Positions 1-12,315 of a DNA stretch of 64,000 nt are shown here, one piece after another (within the stretch, counting starts at the first letter, position 1; each line of letters starts with the position of its first letter). The DNA is from Terracoccus sp. 273MFTsu3.1 (lineage in GTDB: Bacteria > Actinomycetota > Actinomycetes > Actinomycetales > Dermatophilaceae). The translations under genes were made by a program, and so were the position numbers. The DNA is taken from contig NZ_KB911825.1 in NCBI RefSeq assembly GCF_000383675.1, positions 62,001 through 126,000 on the forward strand. Reading direction: 5' to 3'. A model generated the notes under the pieces. That model was not told where the DNA came from and made no database searches. It saw only the letters and a program-made list of their open reading frames with translations.

Positions 1-460
1 GCCCCACGGTCGGGTCGAGCGGGTTGATGCCGCGCTCGATCGAGGGGGTGAACACCTCGGAGCAGAGGTAGACGGCGGTGCCGTCCTCGACGCAGGCGAG
101 GGCGTGGCCGAGCCCTTCCGCGAGGTAGACCGCGCGGCGGTCGACGGTGTCGAGCACGACGGAGTCCCACTGCCCGAAGGTCGGCGACCCGACCCGGACG
201 TCGACGACGAAGTCGACGAAGACCCCGCTCGTGGCCGTGACGTACTTGGCCTGCGAGGGCGGCACGTCGGCGAAGTGGATGCCGCGGAGCGCTCCTGCCG
301 ACGAGACGGAGATGTTGGTCTGCCTGACCTGCATCTCGTGGCCGATGGCCTCGGCCAGACGGTCGACGCGGAAGCCCTCGGCGAAGACCCCACGGTCGTC
401 GGGGAACTGGCGCGGCGTGATCTCGAAGGCTCCGTCGATGCGGAGCGGGCGGATGTCCAT
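1..460 (-). CDS. rmlC: dTDP-4-dehydrorhamnose 3,5-epimerase, C-terminus outside window
   Basis: RmlC epimerizes C3 and C5 of dTDP-4-keto-6-deoxyglucose in dTDP-L-rhamnose synthesis. The gene reads leftward and runs off the window edge, so about 153 N-terminal residues are visible. They start at an ATG (460-458) with MDIRPLRIDGAFEITP and continue with the family signatures DDRGVF, LRGIHF and a stretch ending in YLAEGLGHAL. The catalytic His of the RGIHF motif is present. It starts 13 bp after the rmlA stop, so the two genes are probably one leftward operon. The other two rhamnose genes, rmlB and rmlD, lie at 6.3-8.2 kb in the opposite direction. Confidence 0.93.
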   Translation of the reverse strand, partial: MDIRPLRIDGAFEITPRQFPDDRGVFAEGFRVDRLAEAIGHEMQVRQTNISVSSAGALRGIHFADVPPSQAKYVTATSGVFVDFVVDVRVGSPTFGQWDSVVLDTVDRRAVYLAEGLGHALACVEDGTAVYLCSEVFTPSIERGINPLDPTVG

Positions 461-473
461 CAGGTCCTTGCCT

Positions 474-1352
474 TCACGGGGTGTCCTTGCCCTCGGCGAG
501 GAGGGCGTGCAGGTAGAGACCGTAACCGCTCTTGGCCTGGTCGTCGGCGTGCCGTCGCATGCCGTCGTCGTCGAGCCACCCGTTGCGCCAGGCGATCTCC
601 TCGACGCAGCCGATCTTCTGGCCCTGCCGCGCCTCGACGACGTGGACGTACTGGCTGGCCTCGATGAGTCCCTCGAACGTGCCGGTGTCGAACCACGCCG
701 TGCCGCGGGGCAGGACGCTGACCGACAGCGTGCCGCGACGGAGGTACTCGTCGTTGACGGCGGTGATCTCGAGCTCGCCGCGCGCGCTGGGTGTCAGGTC
801 GCGGGCGATGGCGACGACGTCGTTGTCGTAGAAGTAGAGACCCGGGACGGCATAGCTCGACTTCGGGTGCTCGGGCTTCTCCTCGATGGAGATGACGTGG
901 CCGTCGGGGTCGAACTCGACGACGCCGTAGGCCGTCGGGTCGGCGACCCGGTAGGCGAAGACGTGGCCGCCCTCGACGTCGGCGTTGTCGGCGAGGCGGG
1001 TGCCGAGCCCCGGGCCGAAGAAGATGTTGTCGCCGAGGACGAGCGCCACCCGGTCGTCGCCGATGAAGTCGGCACCGAGCACGAAGGCCTGGGCCAGGCC
1101 CTCGGGACGCGGCTGGACGGCATACGTGATCGTCATGCCCCACTGGGACCCGTCGCCGAGGAGGCGCCGGAACTGCTCGACGTCGACCGGGGTCGTGATG
1201 ACGAGGACCTCGCGGATGCCGGCCATCATGAGCGTCGAGAGCGGGTAGTAGACCATCGGCTTGTCGTAGACGGGCATCAGCTGCTTGCTGATGCCGCGGG
1301 TGATCGGGTGCAGCCGGCTGCCCGTGCCCCCCGCGAGGATGATCCCCTTCAT
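474..1352 (-). CDS. rmlA: glucose-1-phosphate thymidylyltransferase
   Basis: RmlA makes dTDP-glucose from dTTP and glucose-1-phosphate, the first step of dTDP-L-rhamnose synthesis. The 292-residue protein has the usual family length. Its N-terminus carries the nucleotidyltransferase signature [11 protein letters not shown] with the downstream Lys of [11 protein letters not shown], and it also shows VLGDNIF and [10 protein letters not shown]. The ATG at 1352 begins the conserved MKGIILAGG. No Shine-Dalgarno precedes it, but a TACGCT -10-like box lies 8 nt upstream, so the mRNA may be leaderless. That box overlaps a copy of the GTATGCCG octamer at 1364-1371. Confidence 0.97.
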   Translation of the reverse strand: MKGIILAGGTGSRLHPITRGISKQLMPVYDKPMVYYPLSTLMMAGIREVLVITTPVDVEQFRRLLGDGSQWGMTITYAVQPRPEGLAQAFVLGADFIGDDRVALVLGDNIFFGPGLGTRLADNADVEGGHVFAYRVADPTAYGVVEFDPDGHVISIEEKPEHPKSSYAVPGLYFYDNDVVAIARDLTPSARGELEITAVNDEYLRRGTLSVSVLPRGTAWFDTGTFEGLIEASQYVHVVEARQGQKIGCVEEIAWRNGWLDDDGMRRHADDQAKSGYGLYLHALLAEGKDTP

Positions 1353-1398
1353 GGTCGGCCAGCGTATGCCGTGTGCGACGTCGTCGTGGACGGGTGCG

Positions 1399-2343
1399 TC
1401 ACGCGACGGCGCGCCACGTCTCGAGGCTCGCGTCGGAGCGCCAGGTCGCGTCCGCGACGGCCAGCCAACCGCCCTCGTCGACGACGCTGATGGAGACCGT
1501 GCCCTCGGCGCCACCGAGCGAGGTCTTGACGCAGGCGACCTTCGAGGCCGCGCCGCCGGAGAGCTTGGCGACCTCGACCCCGGCGCAGTCGTCCGTGGCG
1601 CGGGCGACGTAGACGGCCGGCGCGCTGCCGTCCACCCGGGCGCCGACGGCGAGCGCGCCCTCGACGGTCGCCATCCGGGTCCACGAGCCTCCGCCGTCGC
1701 CGGAGCGGACGAGGCGGCCGTCGGCGCAGAGGACGACGGCCCGCGTGGCACTGACCCGGGCGAGGTCGACGACGGTCGTGGTGCCGCAGGGGCGCGCGTC
1801 GGGACGCCTGGGCGTGATGACGACTTTCGGGTCCCCACCCGGGAGGCGTGACCAGCCGCCCTCGACCGCCCGCGGTCCCCGCCACGTCGTGGCGTCGTCG
1901 TCGGTGGCGTACTCGCCCACAGAGCACCCGGCGCCCTTGGCGCCGATGACGAAGCCACGGTCGGCGTCGACGGGCTGGACGCGCCCCAGGGCCTGCACCG
2001 GGGCAGCTCGTGGGGTCCACGTGCGTCCGCCGTCAGCGGTGACCGTCAGGCTCGCGCCGCCGTCGCGGCACGTGCCGAGCGTCCCCCGCCAGGCGCGCCG
2101 GCCGTCGACGGCCGCGATGACCTGGCTGACGGGCGTCGCGCCGGCGGCCGGGGCGGTGGTGGTGGTCGGCGCCGAGGTGGACGGCGTGGACACCGCCGCC
2201 GGGGGCTGCGCGGACGCCCCCGCGGCGTCGGGCCGGAAGGCGAGGGCGACGAGGACGAGGTCCACGACGACGAGGGCCAGCAGGCCCACGAGCGCCAGCC
2301 GACCCACCGAATTGTCCGACATCCACCGAATCACGACCTTCAC
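1399..2343 (-). CDS. membrane-anchored protein with Asp-box (BNR-like) repeats, unknown function
   Basis: I do not recognise a named family. The 314-residue product has a single hydrophobic segment at about residues 15-36, then a Ser/Thr/Pro/Ala-rich linker (about 41-75), then an extracytoplasmic domain. That domain contains Asp-box-like motifs: DGGRTWT near 104-110, DDATTW near 148-154 and GDGGGSWT near 215-222. Such motifs mark beta-propeller proteins of the sialidase/YCF48 type. Several Cys residues could form disulfides. The start is uncertain: GTG at 2343 or an in-frame ATG at 2322, neither with a clear Shine-Dalgarno. It lies between rmlA and the divergent wzz-kinase gene, so a link to polysaccharide export is possible but unproven. 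Confidence 0.75.
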   Translation of the reverse strand: MKVVIRWMSDNSVGRLALVGLLALVVVDLVLVALAFRPDAAGASAQPPAAVSTPSTSAPTTTTAPAAGATPVSQVIAAVDGRRAWRGTLGTCRDGGASLTVTADGGRTWTPRAAPVQALGRVQPVDADRGFVIGAKGAGCSVGEYATDDDATTWRGPRAVEGGWSRLPGGDPKVVITPRRPDARPCGTTTVVDLARVSATRAVVLCADGRLVRSGDGGGSWTRMATVEGALAVGARVDGSAPAVYVARATDDCAGVEVAKLSGGAASKVACVKTSLGGAEGTVSISVVDEGGWLAVADATWRSDASLETWRAVA

Positions 2344-2411
2344 TCTACGGACCCACTGGACCGAATCCGTGCATCTCGGACAGGCGGCACTAGGATGCGC
2401 GGGAGTGATGT

Positions 2412-2427
2412 GTCGGAAATGTCCGAC
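2412..2427. promoter_or_regulatory. inverted repeat upstream of the wzz/tyrosine-kinase gene
   Basis: GTCGGA and TCCGAC form a perfect 6-bp inverted repeat with a 4-nt spacer, 45 bp upstream of the GTG at 2473 and in the divergent region with the gene at 1399-2343. A TAGGAT -10-like hexamer lies at 2391-2396. The half-site GTCCGAC recurs at 2314-2320, just inside the divergent gene. This is a candidate operator; the regulator is unknown. Confidence 0.4.
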
Positions 2428-2472
2428 TGAGTCGTGACACCAGGGCGCGACCGACGAGGAGAGACGACGACT

Positions 2473-4101
2473 GTGGAGCTGCAGGACTACCTGAACGTCA
2501 TCAGGAAGCGGTGGATGATCATCGCAGCGGTGGCTCTCGTGACCCTCGGTCTGGCGGCCGCCTACACGGCGCTGACGCCACGCACGTATGCCGCGACGAC
2601 CCAGTTCTTCGTGTCGACGTCGGGCGACGACACGACCTCCTCGCTCGCGCAGGGCAACACGTTCACGCAGGCGCGCGTCAAGTCCTACTCGCAGCTGCTC
2701 GAGTCACCGAAGGTGCTCGACCCCGTCATCAAGAAGGTCGGGCTCGACACGACGGCCGATCGCCTCGCCTCGCAGGTGACGTCGACGATCCCGCTCGACA
2801 CCGTCATCATCGACGTCAGCGTGACGAGCGGGTCGCCGGCCAGCGCTCAGCGCATCGCCGCGGCCGTCGGAGACGTCTTCCCCCAGACGATCCAGGAGAT
2901 CGAGCGCAAGCAGGGGCAGGAGAGCCCGGTCAAGGTGACGGTCGTCAAGGAGGCCGCCGTCGACTCCACGCCGGTGAGCCCGAAGCCGACCCGCAACCTC
3001 GCCCTCGGTCTCGTCCTCGGCCTGCTGCTCGGCTTCGGCGTCGCCCTGCTGCGCGACGTCCTCGACAAGTCGGTGAAGTCCCAGCGCGACCTCGAGGCGG
3101 TCACCGACCGCACCATCCTCGGCGGCATCGCGTTCGACACGGACGCGTCGGCCCACCCGCTCATCGTCCAGGTCGACCCGCGCTCGCAGCGCGCCGAGGC
3201 CTTCCGGTCGCTCCGCACCAACCTCCAGTTCATCGACGTCGCCAACCCGCCGAAGTCGATCGTCGTCACCTCCTCGCTGCCTGGCGAGGGCAAGTCGACG
3301 ACGACCGCCAACCTCGCGCTCAGCCTCGCCGAGACCGGGCTCAAGGTCGTCGTCATCGAGGGCGACCTGCGCCGGCCGCGACTGCTCGACTACCTCGGCT
3401 TCGAGGGATCCGTCGGCCTGACCGACGTGCTCGTCGGGCGCGTCGAGGTCGACGACGTGCTCCAGCCCTTCGGTCGCACGGGCCTGCGCCTGCTCGGCGC
3501 CGGCCCGATTCCGCCCAACCCGAGCGAGCTCCTCGGGTCGGCCAACATGGAGCAGCTCGTCGAGGACCTCAGCGAGCGCTTCGACTACGTCCTCATCGAC
3601 GCCCCGCCCCTGCTGCCGGTCACCGACGCCGCCGTCCTCAGCACGATCGTCGACGGTGCCATCGTCGTCGTCGGCGCGGGCGTGGCCCAGCGCGAGCACG
3701 TGCGCCGGGCGCTCGACTCGCTCGAGGCCGTCAACGGCTCCGTGCTCGGCCTCATCATCAACCGGGTCAAGGCCAAGGAGAGCGGCGGCGGCTACGGCAC
3801 CTATGAGTACGACTACCGCCCCGAGAGCGAGCGCCAGCGCGCCAAGGGGCGCTCGGTCAAGATCCAGCGCCGCCCGATCGCCTCCGACGCGGACCTCGGA
3901 CCCGTCACCCCGCGACCGTCGACGACCGGCGTCCGCGGCGTCGCCGAGTCCGGTGCGGCCGTCAACGGGGTGGCCCCGGTGGCCACCGGCCCGGCGGCTC
4001 CCGCCACTCCCCCGGCGCCGACGGCGCCGTCGGCGCCCTCCCGGGCCCCGCACGCCGAGCACCAGCCCGGCTACCCGGCGGGCGACTCGATCTACCGGTG
4101 A
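2473..4101 (+). CDS. Wzz-type polysaccharide co-polymerase fused to a BY-kinase
   Basis: This membrane protein controls chain length and export of surface polysaccharide and autophosphorylates on tyrosine. An N-terminal Wzz domain is flanked by membrane segments at about 14-36 and 175-193. The cytoplasmic ATPase has Walker A SLPGEGKST (about 268-276), Walker A' VVVIEGDLRRP (about 292-302) and Walker B YVLIDAPPL (about 372-380). A tyrosine cluster (YGTYEYDY, about 441-448) and a terminal Tyr are likely phosphorylation sites. The Pro/Ala-rich tail is about 100 residues long. I chose GTG 2473, which has GAGGAG about 11 nt upstream and gives the typical start MELQDYLNVIRKRW. An ATG-like start at 2434 would add 13 residues. 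Fused Wzz-kinase proteins are normal in Actinobacteria. Confidence 0.93.
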   Translation: MELQDYLNVIRKRWMIIAAVALVTLGLAAAYTALTPRTYAATTQFFVSTSGDDTTSSLAQGNTFTQARVKSYSQLLESPKVLDPVIKKVGLDTTADRLASQVTSTIPLDTVIIDVSVTSGSPASAQRIAAAVGDVFPQTIQEIERKQGQESPVKVTVVKEAAVDSTPVSPKPTRNLALGLVLGLLLGFGVALLRDVLDKSVKSQRDLEAVTDRTILGGIAFDTDASAHPLIVQVDPRSQRAEAFRSLRTNLQFIDVANPPKSIVVTSSLPGEGKSTTTANLALSLAETGLKVVVIEGDLRRPRLLDYLGFEGSVGLTDVLVGRVEVDDVLQPFGRTGLRLLGAGPIPPNPSELLGSANMEQLVEDLSERFDYVLIDAPPLLPVTDAAVLSTIVDGAIVVVGAGVAQREHVRRALDSLEAVNGSVLGLIINRVKAKESGGGYGTYEYDYRPESERQRAKGRSVKIQRRPIASDADLGPVTPRPSTTGVRGVAESGAAVNGVAPVATGPAAPATPPAPTAPSAPSRAPHAEHQPGYPAGDSIYR

Positions 4102-4133
4102 GCCGGGCGTTCACCGCCCTCGGCTGAGCAGCG

Positions 4134-4169
4134 AGAAGACCCCGTGACGTGACGGTCACGGGGTCTTCT
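4134..4169. terminator. bidirectional terminator
   Basis: A perfect 15-bp inverted repeat (AGAAGACCCCGTGAC and its complement) with a 6-nt loop lies between two convergent genes, the tyrosine kinase and its likely phosphatase. The stem ends are A/T-rich on both sides, giving TCTTCT on either strand, so it can stop transcription from both directions. Confidence 0.88.
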
Positions 4170-4177
4170 GTCTCGCG

Positions 4178-4789
4178 TCAGCCCAGGGTCTGTGCGCGCG
4201 AGGAGCCGGCGACGCTGCCGAGCGCGGCCACGACGACGGCGAGGAACTCCTCGATGCGGTCGAACGCCTCGGTGTGCGTCCTGGTCGAGCGTCCGTAGGG
4301 GTCGACGACGTCGACGTCGACGGCCTCCTGCGGCGCGACGGTGCCGCGGGCGGCGGAGGCCTCGGTGACGACCTGCGGCAGCCACGGGTGAGTGGGGACG
4401 ATCGGCCGCCACGTGTGCGACGAGCGGCACAGGTCGGCGAAGTCGCCGAGGGCGAAGATCCGGCGCATCGCGGACGGGTGCAGGCGCGCCACCTCGCCCC
4501 GGTGGGCGCGCGTCATGGTCAGCACCAGCTGCGACCCGTCGAGGAGCTGCGGCGTCACGGAGCGCGCCGCGAAGGCGGTGACGTCGGCGCCGAGGCGCCT
4601 CAGCTGCTCGCTCGTCTCGGACTCGATGCCGGACCCGACCATGGCGCCGGTGCCGGCACTCGATATCGGGACCCCGGTGTCGGGCAACAGCTGGCGCAGT
4701 CGCCTCTCGGCATAGGGCGACCGGCAGATGTTGCCGGTGCAGACGAAAAGGATGCCGCGGGTCTGAGGAGGGGTTTCCCCGAGCATCAT
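4178..4789 (-). CDS. low-molecular-weight protein-tyrosine phosphatase
   Basis: It probably dephosphorylates the convergent BY-kinase, as Wzb/PtpA-type enzymes do. The P-loop C(X5)RS is present as CTGNICRS at residues 17-24, and the general-acid motif DPYGRS is at about 163-168. At 203 residues it is longer than the usual 140-160. The extra sequence lies mainly at about 118-158, between the core fold and the DPYGRS loop. Two adjacent ATG codons (4789 and 4786) could start it. A TACGAT -10-like box is at 4832-4827. Kinase and phosphatase are encoded tail to tail around one terminator. Confidence 0.92.
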   Translation of the reverse strand: MMLGETPPQTRGILFVCTGNICRSPYAERRLRQLLPDTGVPISSAGTGAMVGSGIESETSEQLRRLGADVTAFAARSVTPQLLDGSQLVLTMTRAHRGEVARLHPSAMRRIFALGDFADLCRSSHTWRPIVPTHPWLPQVVTEASAARGTVAPQEAVDVDVVDPYGRSTRTHTEAFDRIEEFLAVVVAALGSVAGSSRAQTLG

Positions 4790-4928
4790 GCCCCCAAGTT
4801 CTCTCGGCGTGATCGGGTGAGTCTCGATCGTAAGCGCGACTCCTGTGGCGTACGTGCAGGAATCGGCCTTTTGGGGGTTATGTCTCAGCGAGCGTGCAGC
4901 GTGCCGCCGTGGCCGAGCTCGCCACGGG

Positions 4929-8211
<3,283 letters not shown>

Positions 8212-8277
8212 TGTCAGGTTCGTGGTGGTGTGCCCGTAGACTCACGGTGCCACTTCCGAAGTTGACGAGGTTTCCCG

Positions 8278-8865
8278 ATGTTCGTACACGACAGTGCCGA
8301 GGTCGCTGACGACGCCACCGTCGGTGAAGGCACGAAGGTCTGGCACCTCGCCCAGGTGCGAGAAGGCGCCGAGATCGGCGCGAACTGCGTCATCGGGCGC
8401 GGGGCCTACATCGGTGTCGGCGTCACCATGGGCGACAACTGCAAGGTGCAGAACTACGCCTTGGTCTACGAGCCCGCCGCAGTGGAGAACGGCGTCTTCA
8501 TCGGGCCCGCCGTCGTCTTCACCAACGACCACTTTCCTCGCGCCGTTGACCCTCGCGGCCAGCTGAAGTCCGGTGACGACTGGGAGGCGGTCGGCGTCAC
8601 CGTGCGTTCAGGCGCGTCCATCGGCGCTCGAGCCGTCTGCGTCGCGCCCGTGACGATCGGCCGCTGGGCCATGGTCGCCGCGGGTGCCGTGGTTACCAAG
8701 GACGTGCCGGACTTTGCGCTTGTGGCCGGCGTCCCCGCCCGCCGCCTGCGATGGGTCGGACCAGCAGGAGTGCCGCTCGAGCAGCATGGCGACGTGTGGC
8801 GGTGCCCCGAAACCGGAGACACGTTCGCCGAAGACGACGGCGTCCTCACCCCGACCAATCCCTGA
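8278..8865 (+). CDS. WbpD-like UDP-sugar N-acetyltransferase (hexapeptide repeat)
   Basis: A 195-residue left-handed beta-helix acyltransferase with many imperfect hexapeptides (VGEGTKVWHLAQV, IGANCVIGRGAYIG, IGRWAMVAAGAVVTKDV). The FTNDHFPRA motif is typical of the WbpD/WlbB group, which N-acetylates the 3-amino group of UDP-2-acetamido-3-amino-glucuronate. The next three genes encode the matching dehydrogenase, aminotransferase and oxidoreductase, which supports this assignment. It could also serve the PglE-like aminotransferase at 19-20 kb. A TAGACT -10-like box is at 8237-8242. From here the G+C content drops visibly and codon use loosens. Confidence 0.85.
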   Translation: MFVHDSAEVADDATVGEGTKVWHLAQVREGAEIGANCVIGRGAYIGVGVTMGDNCKVQNYALVYEPAAVENGVFIGPAVVFTNDHFPRAVDPRGQLKSGDDWEAVGVTVRSGASIGARAVCVAPVTIGRWAMVAAGAVVTKDVPDFALVAGVPARRLRWVGPAGVPLEQHGDVWRCPETGDTFAEDDGVLTPTNP

Positions 8866-8896
8866 ACACGCACTCGACCTCCAGAGGACTGCCCAC

Positions 8897-10186
8897 GTGA
8901 AGATCACCACCGTCGGACTTGGCAAGATCGGCCTGCCCTTGGCGGTTCAGTTCGCATCGATGGGCCACGAGGTAGTCGGCGCTGACGTCAACGCGTCCGT
9001 GGTTGGGCTGGTCAATGCCGGGACGGAGCCGTTCCCTGGCGAAGAGCATCTCGCCGAGAAGCTGTCAGAGGTCGTCGACGCCGGCCGGCTCAGCGCCACC
9101 ACGGACACTGCTGCAGCTGTGAGCCAGAGCGACGCCGTCGTCGTCGTCGTTCCGCTCTTCGTCGACGAGGACGGAGTGCCGGACTTCGGCTGGATGGACT
9201 CAGCCACTCGTGACATCGCTGCTGGCCTTCGACCCGGAACTCTCGTCGCCTACGAGACGACACTTCCGGTCGGAACCACTCGCAGCCGATGGAAGCCGAT
9301 GCTCGAGGAGGGCTCGGGCCTGTCCGAGGGCGTCGACTTTCACCTCGTCTTCTCACCCGAGCGGGTGCTGACGGGCCGCGTCTTTGCCGACCTGCGCAAG
9401 TACCCGAAGCTGATCGGAGGCCTCAGCCCCGAGGGAGCGAAGGCGGCCTCCGCCTTCTACGAGGCCGTGCTGGAGTTTGACGAGCGCCCAGACCTTGGGC
9501 GCGGCAACGGCGTGTGGGACCTCGGCTCCGCCGAGGCCGCAGAGATGGCCAAGCTGGCCGAGACGACCTACCGCGACGTCAACATCGGCCTCGCGAACCA
9601 GTTCGCCGTGTTTGCTCAGCGTGCCGGGATCGACGTGTACCAGGTGATCGAGGCCTCGAACTCCCAGCCGTACAGCCACATCCACCGCCCGGGCATCGCC
9701 GTTGGCGGGCACTGCATCCCCGTCTACCCGCGCCTCTACCTCTGGAACGACGAGGATGCGACCGTCGTCCGCGCAGCCCGCGAGGCCAACGCCGCCATGC
9801 CAGCCTTCGCCGTCGGAATGGCTCGCGGCGCGTTCGGCGATCTCGCTGGGGCCCAGGCCGTGGTCCTGGGGGCAAGCTACCGCGGAGGCGTCAAGGAAAC
9901 GGCCTTCTCCGGGGTGTTCGGCACCGTCGAGGCCCTTCGCGCCGAAGGCGCCGAAGTGACTGTGCACGACCCGATGTACACCCACGATGAGCTGAGAACG
10001 CTGGGTTTCACGCCGCACGATCTCGGGAGTCAGGTGGACCTCGCGGTCCTGCAGACAGACCACGGCGAGTACCGCGGATTGACCGCAGCAGACCTGCCCG
10101 GCGCCACCGTCATCGTCGACGGGCGCAGTGTGCTGGACGCCGATGCCTTTCCCGATGCTCGGGTCCTGACCATCGGCCGCGGCTGA
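8897..10186 (+). CDS. UDP-N-acetyl-hexosamine 6-dehydrogenase (WbpA/WecC type)
   Basis: This nucleotide-sugar dehydrogenase probably oxidizes UDP-GlcNAc to UDP-GlcNAc-uronate, as WbpA does; UDP-ManNAc (WecC) is the other option. The 429 residues begin at GTG 8897 with MKITTVGLGKIGLPLA, a Rossmann motif. They show LPVGTTR near 123-129, FSPERV near 152-157 and the catalytic Cys273 in GGHCIPVYP. The GGHC context is typical of N-acetyl-hexosamine dehydrogenases, unlike the GGGC of the Ugd in this window. It is 31 bp downstream of the acetyltransferase gene and in the same operon. Confidence 0.9.
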   Translation: MKITTVGLGKIGLPLAVQFASMGHEVVGADVNASVVGLVNAGTEPFPGEEHLAEKLSEVVDAGRLSATTDTAAAVSQSDAVVVVVPLFVDEDGVPDFGWMDSATRDIAAGLRPGTLVAYETTLPVGTTRSRWKPMLEEGSGLSEGVDFHLVFSPERVLTGRVFADLRKYPKLIGGLSPEGAKAASAFYEAVLEFDERPDLGRGNGVWDLGSAEAAEMAKLAETTYRDVNIGLANQFAVFAQRAGIDVYQVIEASNSQPYSHIHRPGIAVGGHCIPVYPRLYLWNDEDATVVRAAREANAAMPAFAVGMARGAFGDLAGAQAVVLGASYRGGVKETAFSGVFGTVEALRAEGAEVTVHDPMYTHDELRTLGFTPHDLGSQVDLAVLQTDHGEYRGLTAADLPGATVIVDGRSVLDADAFPDARVLTIGRG

Positions 10187-10209
10187 CACGAACGGATAGG
10201 ACAACAACC

Positions 10210-11295
10210 ATGGATTTCATCCCACCCGCGAAACCGATCATCGGCGACGATGAGAGGGCTGCCGTGGACCGTGTCCTGCAGTCCGGCATGATCGCGCAAG
10301 GCCCGGAGGTCGCGGCCTTCGAGCAGGAGTTCGCTGAGCACTTCTCGCTGGGGCGAGCTTGTGTCGCAGTCAACTCAGGCACCTCTGGGCAACATCTGGG
10401 TCTTCTCTCATGCGGCGTCGGTCCCGGAGATGAGGTGATCGTTCCGTCGTTCACCTTCGCAGCGACCGCGAATTCTGTGGCACTCACCGGGGCGACCCCC
10501 GTGTTCGCCGACATCGATCCAGACGATTTCTGCCTGTCCCCCACGGCAGTGGAGGCAGCTATTACGGAGAGGACGGTCGGAATCATGCCCGTCCATCTCT
10601 ACGGTCACCCGGCCAAGATGGACGGTCTTGTCGAGCTTGCAAACCGCTACGGCATCCAGGTTTTTGAGGATGCCGCGCAAGCTCACGGCGCCTCACTGAA
10701 CGGGACCCCGGTGGGAGCGTTCGGATCCTTCGCCATGTTTTCTCTCTATCCGACGAAGAACATGACCTCCGGCGAGGGAGGCATGGTCTCGGTGGCCGAC
10801 CCAGACATCGAGCGGCTCGTCCGGCTGTATCGGAACCAAGGCATGGAGAAGCAGTACCACAACGAAGTTGTGGGCTTGAACAACCGCATGACTGACATTC
10901 ACGCCGCGATCGGACGCGTCCAGCTGACCAAGGTCGACGCGTGGAACGAAACTCGGCGACGCAACGCTGCCTTCCTGTCCGCACACCTCGAGGGAGTCCA
11001 GACTCCGACCGTGGCGGACGGGGCTGTGCATGTCTTTCATCAATACACGGTCCGCGTCCGGGAGGACCGAAACGGCTTCGCAGCGGCTCTCAAGGCGGAG
11101 CACAACGTGGGCTCCGGGATGTTCTATCCAGTCCCTAACCACCGTCTCCGCCCCTTTGACGTCAATGTCGACCTCCCGGAAACGGAGAGGGCTGCGGCCG
11201 AGTGCCTCTCATTGCCCGTCCACCCATCCCTGCACGAGCAAGACCTCGAGCGAATCGTCAACGCCGTCAACTCCCTCGTCAAGGCAGGCGTGTGA
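10210..11295 (+). CDS. PLP-dependent sugar aminotransferase (DegT family, WbpE-like)
   Basis: It probably transfers an amino group from glutamate to the 3-keto sugar made by the next gene's product, as WbpE/WlbC does. The 361 residues have the DegT/DnrJ/EryC1 layout: NSGTSGQHL near 55-63, VPSFTFAATAN near 78-88, the PLP-ring Asp154 in EDAAQAHGA, and the Schiff-base Lys183 in SLYPTKNMTSGEGG. NNRMTDIHAAIG is also typical. The stop overlaps the next gene's ATG (TGATG at 11293-11297). Confidence 0.92.
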   Translation: MDFIPPAKPIIGDDERAAVDRVLQSGMIAQGPEVAAFEQEFAEHFSLGRACVAVNSGTSGQHLGLLSCGVGPGDEVIVPSFTFAATANSVALTGATPVFADIDPDDFCLSPTAVEAAITERTVGIMPVHLYGHPAKMDGLVELANRYGIQVFEDAAQAHGASLNGTPVGAFGSFAMFSLYPTKNMTSGEGGMVSVADPDIERLVRLYRNQGMEKQYHNEVVGLNNRMTDIHAAIGRVQLTKVDAWNETRRRNAAFLSAHLEGVQTPTVADGAVHVFHQYTVRVREDRNGFAAALKAEHNVGSGMFYPVPNHRLRPFDVNVDLPETERAAAECLSLPVHPSLHEQDLERIVNAVNSLVKAGV

Positions 11296-12299
11296 TGCCC
11301 GTCCTACGTGCAGGCCTGATCGGTTTAGGGATGATGGGCCGTCATCACGCAAGGGTGCTCGCCTCGCTCGACGGGGTGGAACTTGTGGGGGTGGCGGACC
11401 CGTCGGGCGACACTCACGACGCAGCAAATGGTCGGGAGGTCCTTGGAGGCGTAGATGACATCATCCGCACAGGCGTGGACTACTGCGTCGTTGCCGTCCC
11501 AACGATCTACCACGAAGAAATCGGGTTGGCCCTCGCCTCGGCAGGGGTCCACGCACTGATTGAGAAGCCCCTTGCGCCGGACGTGAGCGCCGCACAAAGA
11601 CTTGCCGACGCCTTCGAATCCGCGGGGTTGGTCGGGGCCGTGGGCCACATCGAGCGATACAACCCGGCCCTCCAGTCCGCGAGAGCCCGCATCGCGGCCG
11701 GTGAGCTCGGCCGCATCTATCAGGTCACGACCCGTCGTCAGGGACCCTTTCCTGCCAGGATCTCCGACGTGGGAGTGGTCAAAGACCTCGCCACCCACGA
11801 CATCGACCTCACTGCCTGGGTCACGCAGCAGGAGTTCGTACGAATCAGTGCCAATACGGCTCACCGAAGCGGGCGAGATCACGAAGACCTCGTGGCAGCT
11901 ACAGGCCTGCTGACCGACGGAACCGTTACCAACCATCTCGTCAACTGGCTCTCACCTCTCAAGGAGAGGGTGACTACCATCACCGGCGAACTCGGCGCGT
12001 TCGTGGCGGACACGCTCACCGCGGACCTGACCTTCTACGCCAACGGCTCCGTTCGAGTCGTCCGCGACGACATCGCTCAGTTCCGCGGCGTCTCAGAGGG
12101 AGACATGATTCGCTTCGCGATCGCCAAGCCGGAACCTCTGCGGGTCGAGCACGAGCAGTTCCGAGATGCGGTTCTTGGTAAAGACGCTGACATCGTCAGC
12201 ATGCGGCAGGGAGTCGACACCGTTCGCGTGGCGGAGGCATGCATCGAGTCGGCACAGTTGGGTTCGAACATCTCGCTCGTGAACCACTCGGCGCTCTGA
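11295..12299 (+). CDS. Gfo/Idh/MocA-family UDP-sugar 3-dehydrogenase (WbpB-like)
   Basis: It is predicted to oxidize C3 of the UDP-N-acetyl-uronate, giving the keto substrate for the adjacent aminotransferase (WbpB/WlbA role). The 334 residues have the NAD motif GLIGLGMMGRHHA at about 7-19, EKPLAPD at 90-96 and an active-site stretch KDLATHDIDL in the C-terminal domain. The start at 11295 overlaps the previous stop. With the two preceding genes and the acetyltransferase at 8278, the full A-B-E-D set for UDP-2,3-diacetamido-glucuronate is present. No WbpI-like 2-epimerase is visible. Confidence 0.88.
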   Translation: MPVLRAGLIGLGMMGRHHARVLASLDGVELVGVADPSGDTHDAANGREVLGGVDDIIRTGVDYCVVAVPTIYHEEIGLALASAGVHALIEKPLAPDVSAAQRLADAFESAGLVGAVGHIERYNPALQSARARIAAGELGRIYQVTTRRQGPFPARISDVGVVKDLATHDIDLTAWVTQQEFVRISANTAHRSGRDHEDLVAATGLLTDGTVTNHLVNWLSPLKERVTTITGELGAFVADTLTADLTFYANGSVRVVRDDIAQFRGVSEGDMIRFAIAKPEPLRVEHEQFRDAVLGKDADIVSMRQGVDTVRVAEACIESAQLGSNISLVNHSAL

Positions 12300-12315
12300 T
12301 GAGGCCTTGACCGCT

